Assembly (NCBI GenBank): GCA_030627625.1
Contig: DAOURR010000061.1
Coordinates: 1-12,365, forward strand
Origin: UBA3103 sp002365855
GTDB taxonomy: Bacteria > Bacillota > Desulfotomaculia > Desulfotomaculales > Pelotomaculaceae
DNA length: 12,365 nt
Direction: 5' to 3'
Part shown: positions 6,596 through 12,365 of the stretch, piece by piece
Layout: every line of letters starts with the position of its first letter
Position numbering within the stretch: position 1 is the first letter of the stretch
Notes under the pieces: model-generated
Told to the model about the DNA's origin: nothing
Database searches by the model: none
What the model saw: the letters and a program-made list of their open reading frames with translations, nothing else
Translations under genes and position numbers: made by a program

Positions 6596-7555
6596 ATGAC
6601 TCGTCTGATACAAACAGCAAGTACCGAACGAATTGGCCTAACTGTAGTTGAGAAAATATGTGCTCGTGCTCAGATGATTTTCCGAGAACAATCTGTCCAA
6701 GATGTCGGGATAGACGGATTAATCGAGATCGTCGAAGATGGAATCGCTACTGGCATTTACGTTGGTGTACAGATAAAAACTGGCAAATCATTTATAAGTA
6801 AAGATGGAGCGCTGTTTACTTTCAGAGCTAATCGGGCTCACTTTGGATACTGGGCTCGCTGCGCTTTTTTAGTCATTGGAGTTGTAATAGATCCTCGAAG
6901 CGAAAGTGCGGTATGGATAAATCTCAGCAATGAGTCTACCGATGACCGAATAATTAACGGCCCATACTCCATCAGAATCCGATTTAGCACTAGAACCGAA
7001 TTTTCCGTCGCTACTCTTAAAGATATCGTTGCCAAGCTAGCCTCGCAATACGTTCGCCAAAGACGTACGCTAGAAGACATTCGGAATCTTTTAACTGCGG
7101 AGACACATGATTCTGATCTTTCAGTACCTAACTTAGACGTTAGTCCCGAACGCAAAACAGCCTGGCGAAAGCTTATCGGAATTTTCATAAATCCTGATGC
7201 AGATACCAAAGAGGTAGGAAACTCTGGCTACCGGCTATCATGGTATTACCCAAGCGTTACAGAGGAACAGAAGAATGAGTTGCACTCTGCCCTGAGAGAA
7301 CTTAGCGACAAGGCGCTCCTAAACATTCTTCGCGCTGTAAGTGAACTGGTTTTTTCCGAGGCAACAGTACCCGCTGAACTTATCGGGGATCTACTTTCTT
7401 ATATTCCGGGAATTGGGCAGCGGATTGAATGTTTACTGGATGAGGATCGGATCGCTCCTCGTTGTGTTTGGGTCGCTATCCAGATGGTTGAGTATCTAGA
7501 ACAAAATACGCGTTCTGATTTGTGGGATAAGTACAAAGATGCCAACAGTACTTAA
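6596..7555 (+). CDS. DUF4365-domain protein, predicted PD-(D/E)XK nuclease
   Basis: A 319-residue protein whose first 150 or so residues match the DUF4365 pattern. A helix with Glu19 is followed by FREQSVQDVGIDGLIEIVE (29-47), where Asp40 is the predicted metal ligand, then GVQIKTGKS (57-65), where Gln59 and Lys61 occupy the (D/E)xK position. The hydrophobic strand WARCAFLVIGVVID follows. This is a restriction-endonuclease-like fold found fused or alone in defence loci. Residues 175-319 form a second, largely helical region that I do not recognise. Only a weak ribosome site (CAGGG about 10 bases upstream) precedes the ATG. Base composition and codon use are more balanced than in the AT-rich genes on both sides, hinting at separate acquisition. 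A 9-bp hairpin lies downstream, so it seems transcriptionally separate from the SIR2 gene. No target or partner can be read here. Confidence 0.75.
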   Translation: MTRLIQTASTERIGLTVVEKICARAQMIFREQSVQDVGIDGLIEIVEDGIATGIYVGVQIKTGKSFISKDGALFTFRANRAHFGYWARCAFLVIGVVIDPRSESAVWINLSNESTDDRIINGPYSIRIRFSTRTEFSVATLKDIVAKLASQYVRQRRTLEDIRNLLTAETHDSDLSVPNLDVSPERKTAWRKLIGIFINPDADTKEVGNSGYRLSWYYPSVTEEQKNELHSALRELSDKALLNILRAVSELVFSEATVPAELIGDLLSYIPGIGQRIECLLDEDRIAPRCVWVAIQMVEYLEQNTRSDLWDKYKDANST

Positions 7556-7624
7556 TAAAGGTTCTTTTGATTTGAATATTTAATACTATTGCAGCCAAAA
7601 ATCTTTATTCGTACGTCCGACCGC

Positions 7625-7657
7625 GCCCGTCAGATGCTGACGGGCATGTACGTTTCT
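7625..7657 (+). terminator. GC-rich hairpin after the DUF4365 gene, probable terminator
   Basis: GCCCGTCAG (7625-7633) pairs perfectly with CTGACGGGC (7637-7645) around a 3-base loop. It is followed by ATGTACGTTTCTT, a modest T-rich tail. It probably ends the DUF4365 transcript before the SIR2 gene. A flanking CGTAC/GTACG pair could lengthen the structure. No confident promoter is visible between this hairpin and the SIR2 start. Confidence 0.5.
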
Positions 7658-7718
7658 TACGCAGAAAAGTACACCTTATTTTGAATCGCTGCCATTGGCG
7701 GTGAGATGGAGGTTAATA

Positions 7719-8648
7719 ATGATAAGTGTTTTTTTAGGAGCAGGTTTTTCTAAGTGGGCAGCAGATTTACCTCTAGCCTGCGAACTATTTGATTTTAAGA
7801 TTGAGACAATAAATGAAAGAGATGAACAGCGGCTTAATACAATTATTAAGTGGAAGGAACAATGGGATAGTAATAATCCAAATGGGTATTCGGAACAATT
7901 TATTAGAGAATCTATTGATGCAAGCATTCGAAAGAAAAATTTAGTTACATGGTATATTACAAGAAGATTATCTGAACCTTTTATTGGAACTATAACACAT
8001 GGCTATCAAACATTAATGATAGACGATAAACGAGCAAAATCAATTGAAGGAGTCCAACGCGCAAAATCATTTATTTATAGTATTAAGCCTTTATCAATCT
8101 CGGGTATTATGACATGTAATTATGATTTGTTAGTTGAGTATGCTCTTGGTACAAATGGATTTAATTATGGAATAGACAATCAAATATTGACCGGGAGAGG
8201 AAAGAATCCAATCTTCTCTTGGCAAGGCTTACCAGTTTGCCTTACGGGTGACATTAAACTTGCAAAGCTACACGGCAGTGTTTCATGGGATAAAGACCAT
8301 TATTATACAGATGGTAGATGTGGATTAAAAGGGAATGCATTAATTGTTCCCCCAGCCCCTGAAAAAAAGTCTCTTATTGAGTTGAAAGAGGTATGGAATT
8401 TAGCTAATTCCTTATTAAGATCTTCGAATAACTTAATTGTTTTTGGGTTTGCATTTAATGAGTATGATTTGGCATTGCTTAATTTTTTTAGATTATCAGG
8501 CGCAAATTTAGCGAAAGTCTTATTGATTGATATAAAACCTAATATTACTATAGCTAAATCATTATGGCCGAAAGCAAAAATTGAAGTATGTATGCCACAA
8601 TTTAAAGATAATTCTATTTTTAAGGAGTGGATAAATAGATGTAATTAG
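7719..8648 (+). CDS. SIR2-family protein (predicted NAD-consuming defence effector)
   Basis: A 309-residue protein made of essentially one SIR2-like domain. It opens directly with MISVFLGAGFSKWAADLP, the GAGxS dinucleotide-binding loop. MTCNYDLLVEYAL matches the (T/C)NYDxLxE motif, with the Asn needed for NAD hydrolysis in this family. KLHGSVSW supplies the catalytic-type His, and LIVFGFAFNEYDLALLNFF is the conserved C-terminal GxxxxExD motif. These residues are all intact. Bacterial SIR2 domains of this type deplete NAD during phage infection (Thoeris, DSR, SIR2-HerA, SIR2-pAgo); activity here is inferred. The ATG at 7719 has GGAGG 6 bases upstream; an ATG eight codons earlier would put residues before the fold and has no ribosome site. 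The protein has no sensor domain, so a partner is expected. The only candidate is the broken frame at 8768. The gene is strongly AT-rich. Confidence 0.85.
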   Translation: MISVFLGAGFSKWAADLPLACELFDFKIETINERDEQRLNTIIKWKEQWDSNNPNGYSEQFIRESIDASIRKKNLVTWYITRRLSEPFIGTITHGYQTLMIDDKRAKSIEGVQRAKSFIYSIKPLSISGIMTCNYDLLVEYALGTNGFNYGIDNQILTGRGKNPIFSWQGLPVCLTGDIKLAKLHGSVSWDKDHYYTDGRCGLKGNALIVPPAPEKKSLIELKEVWNLANSLLRSSNNLIVFGFAFNEYDLALLNFFRLSGANLAKVLLIDIKPNITIAKSLWPKAKIEVCMPQFKDNSIFKEWINRCN

Positions 8649-8767
8649 TCGAATACAGCGAGCAAGCACTCACGCAAGGACGTAGTTAGCTGTTTCAGCG
8701 GGGGCTAGATATTAGGAAAGGCCTGAAGTCGGTATTAACGAATAATTGACGAAAGGGTTAGGAGAGG

Positions 8768-8991
8768 ATGAAGAGATTTATTTGTGAACATAGTACTGAG
8801 TTTGCTTTGTTTCCTCATTTCGCCGACATTTTATCAACCAAGTATAGAACAGTCGTTCCAATTTACTTTTGGGCGGTAGAGAGGGTGGTAAAGCTTCCCT
8901 TGACTGTGTAAGGCAGGACAAACTGCAAGTCGTGGCTTTAGAAGACCAGAAATACGATGCTCGCCAAAGAAATGTAGTGAGAAAAATATAA
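8768..8991 (+). pseudogene. Frameshifted, truncated remnant of an unknown gene downstream of the SIR2 gene
   Basis: From an ATG at 8768 (AGGAG at 8760-8764) a protein-like frame reads MKRFICEHSTEFALFPHFAD and on to PIYFWAVER, with alternating hydrophobic and polar residues, then stops at 8909-8911. Shifting frame near 8880 gives a natural continuation, EGGKASLDCVRQDKLQVVAL, ending at TAA 8989-8991. The simplest reading is a gene that lost frame and then its 3' part. I do not recognise the family. The first part alone could be a 47-residue peptide. It follows the SIR2 gene on the same strand and may be what is left of its partner. An open frame on the opposite strand here looks like a shadow. 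The 8649-8767 spacer shows no other feature I can support. Confidence 0.4.
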
Positions 8992-9019
8992 GCGGTTGTT
9001 GAGAGGTAGATTCTCCAAG

Positions 9020-9274
9020 CTAAAAATCCGAACATCTTCTTCCTCCCGGGAAAGGCCCTACATCACGACCACGACAACGAGTACAATAACTTTGCGCTCC
9101 ATCCGGTGTATTTGGAGTGACTCTTAAAGGTGTTGTACCAAAGTTGGCGGGATAAGGGTAATATACATGCTCTGCTCCATCTTCTGTCGAGCATTTTGGG
9201 CAGGATTTGTATTCCCGATTCTGACGATACTGAGATTCATTCAATGGGTTTCTGCAATATCGACAATTGCTCAT
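9020..9274 (-). CDS. Small zinc-ribbon protein, last gene of the type II restriction operon
   Basis: An 84-residue protein with seven cysteines. CRYC (4-7) and CPKC (25-28) form a rubredoxin-like four-Cys zinc site, and CTRC (64-67) with Cys81 could form a second site. A conserved-looking centre (VYYPYPANFGTTPLR, 37-51) lies between them. It may bind DNA or a protein; I know of no assigned function. AAGGAGGT overlaps the stop codon of the restriction enzyme gene and sits about 9 bases before the ATG, so the two are cotranscribed and probably coupled. The context suggests an accessory or control role in the restriction-modification system, or a separate small nuclease-like protein. No T-run terminator is visible after the stop. 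The downstream neighbour is convergent. Confidence 0.75.
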   Translation of the reverse strand: MSNCRYCRNPLNESQYRQNREYKSCPKCSTEDGAEHVYYPYPANFGTTPLRVTPNTPDGAQSYCTRCRGRDVGPFPGGRRCSDF

Positions 9275-9289
9275 TTTGTTGGCACCTCC

Positions 9290-10576
9290 TTATTCAGCAA
9301 TTCTCAAAATCCAATCCATCCAGCTACGAACGGTGGATGAACGCCTGTTAATTGTCACTTGGTTAATTTTCAAACTTGATTCTGTCATAACTTTACATAT
9401 TTCATTTTTTTCAGGGATACTACCGCTTTGGATTGAAATTCCGAAAACTTTATGAAAGACAGGGCGCTCCAAAACTTTTTTAATTAGTGCCATATGTTTT
9501 GACTTATATCTCATCCCCATAATGATCTGCGCTTCGGCAGAAAGCCGGTATTCGCGCTCACCGTCAACATTGGTTCCTCTTTCAATTAAGTCGAGATATT
9601 CACATGCAGAAATATAGTAATTCGTTTGCCGGGGATCAAATTCGTATTTCAGGGTAACTTCATCCCGCGTAAGCCCTTTTTCATACAAGACGGATAATAG
9701 ATCAATAATTCTTTCAAAAGAATCTGCCTGCGGAAATGTAATGGGCGGTTCGGGTTTTGGCATCACTGATTTCCAAAGCTGAATTACTTCTGTGAGAGTG
9801 ATTTCCTCATCCGCAAATGTATACGCCTTATGCTGTTTTAATTGAATTGAATTATAATAATTGGGATCTGTAAATTCATACTGGAAAACGTGAAAAACAT
9901 CGTTTGAAAAAACTAATAATACCGGTATAATCGGCTTTTCTGTTTTGCTTTTCCATAAGCGATAAGGATAAAACAACTGACGTATTAGTAGTTCTTCTGC
10001 TGCAATGTTTTTAGCCTCGCAAATACAAAATGCTTCCGGGCTTTCATAACCGGCATCGATTTCTACTTGAGAATTCTGGATAGATATATTGATACGAGTT
10101 CCAGCTTTTACTGAATCATCAATGTAATAGTCAAAACTCCCCGATGACATCCTGCCATTCACAGTGAAAGCAATTTTGTCGCTGCCCATAATATCCTGAA
10201 TAACGCCGCTATTATATGCAAATAGTAGGGCAGCAGCCTCACTGTACAAATTCGTATAGTCCAAGGTTTGCAAGTCGGGGATTTCAACGGGAACAGGCTT
10301 TATATCTGAATATATAACTTTCTCGTGTGTTTGAAAGGGGCCGATTAAATATTCGCCCCTTGTAATCGGTAAAATTGATAATTTATTTTTTTGAAACACT
10401 TCTGGCAGTTGAACTGATTGATCAAACTTTGCCATCAATCGGGCTTCTTTAACCGCATTAATCTCCTTTGATGAGATTTTATAAAATCCCTGAGATGAAA
10501 TCCGCTCTAAAATCTTATGCTTGTCAAATAAAATATCCCATGCTTTGTGAATGCTGATTCCTGTTGCTCTTGCCAT
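9290..10576 (-). CDS. Predicted type II restriction endonuclease, PD-(D/E)XK fold
   Basis: A 428-residue protein encoded immediately after a Dam-type methylase, the usual position of the cognate endonuclease. The core carries VEIDAGYESPEAFCICEAKN (171-190): Asp174, then E187-A-K189, fit the D-x(n)-ExK catalytic triad. The preceding segment with SSGSFDYYID (144-153) and the following helix RQLFYPYRLW fit such a fold. The N-terminus (ATGISIHKAWDILFDKHKI, helices through about 50) and the C-terminal third (DEVTLKYEFDPRQTNYYISACEYLDLIERG) look like winged helices that may read DNA. GGAGG lies 7 bases before the ATG, inside the methylase 3' end; the gap between the genes is 4 bases. The reading frame is intact. 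The recognition site cannot be read from sequence; GATC or a GAT-containing site is suggested by the partner. Confidence 0.8.
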   Translation of the reverse strand: MARATGISIHKAWDILFDKHKILERISSQGFYKISSKEINAVKEARLMAKFDQSVQLPEVFQKNKLSILPITRGEYLIGPFQTHEKVIYSDIKPVPVEIPDLQTLDYTNLYSEAAALLFAYNSGVIQDIMGSDKIAFTVNGRMSSGSFDYYIDDSVKAGTRINISIQNSQVEIDAGYESPEAFCICEAKNIAAEELLIRQLFYPYRLWKSKTEKPIIPVLLVFSNDVFHVFQYEFTDPNYYNSIQLKQHKAYTFADEEITLTEVIQLWKSVMPKPEPPITFPQADSFERIIDLLSVLYEKGLTRDEVTLKYEFDPRQTNYYISACEYLDLIERGTNVDGEREYRLSAEAQIIMGMRYKSKHMALIKKVLERPVFHKVFGISIQSGSIPEKNEICKVMTESSLKINQVTINRRSSTVRSWMDWILRIAE

Positions 10577-10580
10577 TCTA

Positions 10581-11435
10581 TCACCTCCAATTTTTGATCA
10601 ATACTTCATTTACTTCACCACGGCCTGCGGAATTGGAGTTAATAGCTCTTTTTGCTTGAACTGTAATGATCTTAAAACGGTTATCGCTAAATATCTCTCT
10701 TATAAAATCTGTATCAGAGTTGCTTAACAAGCATTTCACACCACGTCCAGTTAACTCTAAGTATACATTACGGAGTCGCAATTGCTCGTTTTCACCAAAT
10801 CCATCCGCCTGATATCCCGTGAAATTCGTATTATCAGGGCTATGGTAGGGCGGATCAAAATAAACAAACGATTTCTTGTCCGCATTTTGTGTTACAGTGG
10901 CAAAATCGCCATTTAATATTTCAATTTCATTATTTTGAAGATAGTGATGAACAGCTCGTAAAACAGTTTCTTCACATATAGCAGGGTTTTTATAACTGCC
11001 ATATGGGACATTAAAAAGGCCCTGAGAATTTACACGGTATAAGCCATTGTAACAAGTTTTGTTCAAAAATATTAGACGCGCAGCCTTTTGAATATCGCTA
11101 AGGCGCTGAAAAAGGGTTTGATTCCTGTCCTGTGCGCGTACTTCATAATAATATTCTTTGCTATTATTCTTTTGATGAACACGCAACGCATCAATAAGTT
11201 CTTCAATATGATTTCGGACAACTTGATAAGTAAGAATTAGCTGGGAGTTAAAATCATTGATTACGGCCCGTTTTGGTTGCAGGTCAAATAGAACCGCACC
11301 CGCGCCCACGAATGGTTCATAATATGTATATTCGCTAATACGTGATGGCAAGTATTTTCTAATCTCCGGCAGAAGCTGACGTTTTCCCCCTGCCCATTTT
11401 AAGTATGGCTTGATTAAAGGGTTTTTCTTTGCTAT
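10581..11435 (-). CDS. dam: Dam-type site-specific DNA adenine methyltransferase (start at ATA)
   Basis: N6-adenine methyltransferase of the Dam/DpnM alpha group, which protects host DNA from the endonuclease encoded next. From 11435 the frame gives 284 residues, the size expected of the family, and begins with KPYLKWAGGKR (9-19), the conserved N-terminal SAM-binding segment. YEPFVGAGAVLF (39-50) is motif I, FLNKTCYNGLYRVNSQGLFN is the Dam DNA-contact segment, and YFDPPY (192-197) is the catalytic motif IV. The C-terminal RGEVNEVLIKN is also typical. The odd point is the start: there is no ATG, GTG or TTG before the WAGGK motif. An ATA at 11435-11433 sits exactly 8 bases after GAGG, where a start is expected. 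The first standard-type codon, TTG at 11351, would remove the essential N-terminus. It is either an ATA start, a mutated ATG or a sequence error. Confidence 0.9.
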   Translation of the reverse strand: MAKKNPLIKPYLKWAGGKRQLLPEIRKYLPSRISEYTYYEPFVGAGAVLFDLQPKRAVINDFNSQLILTYQVVRNHIEELIDALRVHQKNNSKEYYYEVRAQDRNQTLFQRLSDIQKAARLIFLNKTCYNGLYRVNSQGLFNVPYGSYKNPAICEETVLRAVHHYLQNNEIEILNGDFATVTQNADKKSFVYFDPPYHSPDNTNFTGYQADGFGENEQLRLRNVYLELTGRGVKCLLSNSDTDFIREIFSDNRFKIITVQAKRAINSNSAGRGEVNEVLIKNWR

Positions 11436-11447
11436 GGTAATAACCTC
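11433..11447 (-). promoter_or_regulatory. Ribosome site pointing at an ATA start codon of the methylase
   Basis: On the minus strand GAGG (11447-11444) is followed by an 8-base spacer and ATA (11435-11433), then the conserved methylase N-terminus. The spacing is ideal for ATA and too short for the ATT at 11441-11439. This decides the likely start and highlights the absent ATG. The 64 bases between the upstream gene's stop (11500) and this start hold nothing else recognisable. Confidence 0.6.
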
Positions 11448-11499
11448 ATTTCCACGATAATTTGCAGTTCTGTAATTAAGTGGGCTAATAGATACACAT

Positions 11500-11820
11500 T
11501 TAAGCGGGTTTACCCCTGCTATTGTTTATCCATCGCCCGGTTACATAGATTTCTGGAATTTCTTCTGCTTCATTCCTGCAAATTGCATTGTCTGTAATAG
11601 GCACTCCCTTTCTAATCTGTGCCGCTTTTAATACAGGGAAGGTTACTCCCTCAATTGTTCGGGTTTTCCCATTTTCTCCACCAGCAAGTACATCCCACCA
11701 GTTACGTCGGGTTTTCGTTTCTTTTGTTTTCCAGCCATCCATTACAATATCAATGAGTGCGGCAACATCGGCATAATTATTCTGAACCAGCCATTTGCGA
11801 ACAGATACATTTTGAGGCAT
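11500..11820 (-). CDS. Conserved-looking small protein of unknown function in the type II restriction operon
   Basis: A 106-residue protein that I cannot assign to a named family. It opens with PQNVSVRKWLVQNNYADVAALIDIVMDGW, a helical segment, then has a basic RRNWWDVLAGG motif (about 38-48), a strand-rich middle (TIEGVTFPVLKAAQIRKG) and a conserved-looking AICRNEAEEIP. The mixture of Trp, Arg and small residues could suit nucleic-acid or protein binding, but nothing catalytic is visible. The ATG is well set by AAGGAGG, 7 to 8 bases upstream and overlapping the stop of the preceding gene. Tight packing with the next and previous genes indicates one operon with the methylase and endonuclease. 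A controller or accessory role is inference. Confidence 0.75.
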   Translation of the reverse strand: MPQNVSVRKWLVQNNYADVAALIDIVMDGWKTKETKTRRNWWDVLAGGENGKTRTIEGVTFPVLKAAQIRKGVPITDNAICRNEAEEIPEIYVTGRWINNSRGKPA

Positions 11821-11832
11821 AATCCTTCCTCC

Positions 11833-12108
11833 TTATCTAAAGGATTTTACCCGTAAGTATTCTTCATCATCAGATAGCTTTTTCACTAAAAAATCTATCC
11901 AATTTTGAGTGTAAACATAGTCCCTGTGTGGTTCATCATATTGGCAGTATTCAGTCTTGCAGCTATCGGGTTGATATCCTTGTTTACGTACTTTATAATA
12001 TTTCCACGCATTAGTATGGAATGATACATTAAAAGGCTTGCCGAGCCTTTGTTTTACTTGTTCACTTACATCAGATGGCCTGAAACGTCCTTGGTTCGCC
12101 ACTTGCAC
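11833..12108 (-). CDS. Unknown protein, probably the C-terminal part of a longer gene (5' truncated)
   Basis: First gene of the right-hand operon, ending 12 bases before the next start. Read from GTG at 12108 (AAGGA 6 bases upstream) it gives 91 residues, including VSEQVKQRLGKPFNVSFHTNAWKYYKV without any catalytic motif and two Cys in SCKTEYC. The frame stays protein-like upstream to 12201 (AKVEFIKYDPSHPELFEDIE and further) but has no ATG, GTG or TTG there and is closed by TGA at 12204-12202. So either the GTG is real and the upstream text is chance, or this is the tail of a larger protein whose 5' part was lost at a junction near 12202. The second is favoured by the character of the upstream residues. 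The family is not recognised. Confidence 0.6.
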   Translation of the reverse strand: MQVANQGRFRPSDVSEQVKQRLGKPFNVSFHTNAWKYYKVRKQGYQPDSCKTEYCQYDEPHRDYVYTQNWIDFLVKKLSDDEEYLRVKSFR

Positions 12109-12214
12109 TCTTTTTTCCTTAATCAGAGTAATGTCTTTTTCAATATCTTCAAACAGCTCCGGATGAGAAGGGTCATATTTTATAAACTCAACTTTCGCAG
12201 TTCAAAAGTGCGTC

Positions 12215-12248
12215 TAATCCCTTGACAAATGAGGGATTATGGTAAAAT
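12215..12248 (+). promoter_or_regulatory. Rightward promoter embedded in an inverted repeat (possible operator)
   Basis: TTGACA (12222-12227) and an extended -10, TG-G-TAAAAT (12240-12248), have a short 15-base spacer. Perfect arms TAATCCCT (12215-12222) and AGGGATTA (12232-12239) with a 9-base spacer flank the -35 element, so a bound repressor would block polymerase. It points away from the type II operon toward the right edge. Its arms resemble the repeat at 2804-2826. Confidence 0.5.
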
Positions 12249-12308
12249 AGAATAACAAAACCATTCCACTTTTCATAGGCAAAAAATTGCCGCAAAACAT
12301 AGGAAAAT

Positions 12309-12365
12309 AGGAGAGGAAGCTACATAAACAACTGAAAAATATACTCATACTTGCTAGCCCGGGGA
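12309..12365 (+). other. Possible start of a rightward gene running off the window
   Basis: A ribosome-site-like AGGAGAGG (12309-12316) follows the promoter at 12222-12248. After it the frame from CTG 12332 reads LKNILILASPG to the window edge, typical of the first strand and turn of a nucleotide- or flavin-binding fold. No ATG or GTG is in frame; the codon at ideal spacing is ATA (12324), which leads to a stop after three codons. So this is either a damaged gene start or chance. Confidence 0.2.

Noticed and set aside
4144..7644. Shared 11-base word ATGCTGACGGG at 4144 and in the hairpin at 7634
   Set aside because: A match of this length is expected by chance in a 12-kb window, and the surroundings differ.
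8778..9035. Minus-strand open frame of 85 residues after the zinc-ribbon gene
   Set aside because: No ribosome site, it overlaps the end of the zinc-ribbon gene, and the plus strand of the same bases looks more protein-like.
10581..11351. TTG at 11351 as the methylase start
   Set aside because: It would delete the conserved WAGGK SAM-binding segment encoded just upstream and has no ribosome site.
1..12365. CRISPR array, tRNA, insertion sequence or integrase
   Set aside because: I saw no regularly spaced repeats, cloverleaf, transposase or integrase motifs, or terminal inverted repeats bounding the island.

Overview
The window looks like a defence island from a low-to-moderate GC Firmicute, possibly of the Peptococcaceae/Clostridia type. 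Strong AGGAGG-type ribosome sites, TTGACA/TATAAT-like promoters and protein style suggest this, but no marker gene fixes the taxon. Base composition is patchy: hsdM is GC-rich, the RloA/RloB and SIR2 genes are AT-rich, and the DUF4365 gene lies between. That patchiness fits piecemeal acquisition. No rRNA, tRNA, transposase or CRISPR array is visible.

Layout. Left block, minus strand (1-4067): a type I methylase gene hsdM running off the left edge, a half-size specificity gene overlapping it by one base, a small HNH endonuclease gene, a gene-free stretch of about 630 bases, and a Fic-domain gene. The gene-free stretch holds a plus-strand terminator, a palindrome and a strongly folded segment that I propose as a minus-strand non-coding RNA. 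Middle block, plus strand (4144-8991): a small excisionase-like HTH protein, an AAA ATPase plus RloB pair (AbiL-like) behind a good promoter, a DUF4365 predicted nuclease, a SIR2-family NADase-like protein, and a frameshifted remnant downstream. Right block, minus strand (9020-12201): a compact five-gene operon of two small unknown proteins, a Dam-type adenine methylase, a PD-(D/E)XK type II restriction enzyme and a Cys-rich zinc-ribbon protein. Beyond it lies a rightward promoter on an inverted repeat.

How the genes work together. Nearly every gene can be placed in anti-phage defence: two restriction-modification systems, an ATPase-TOPRIM-like abortive infection pair, a stand-alone nuclease, and an NAD-depleting effector type. 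Most modules appear transcriptionally independent.

Points that deserve attention: (i) the structured RNA candidate at about 2970-3210, where several plus-strand mismatches become G-U pairs on the minus strand; (ii) the Dam-type methylase, whose conserved N-terminus begins at an ATA codon where ATG is expected, although the cognate endonuclease reads intact; (iii) the SIR2 gene followed by a broken partner-like reading frame; (iv) the unknown small genes locked into the type II operon, the first of which seems to have lost its 5' end near 12202.
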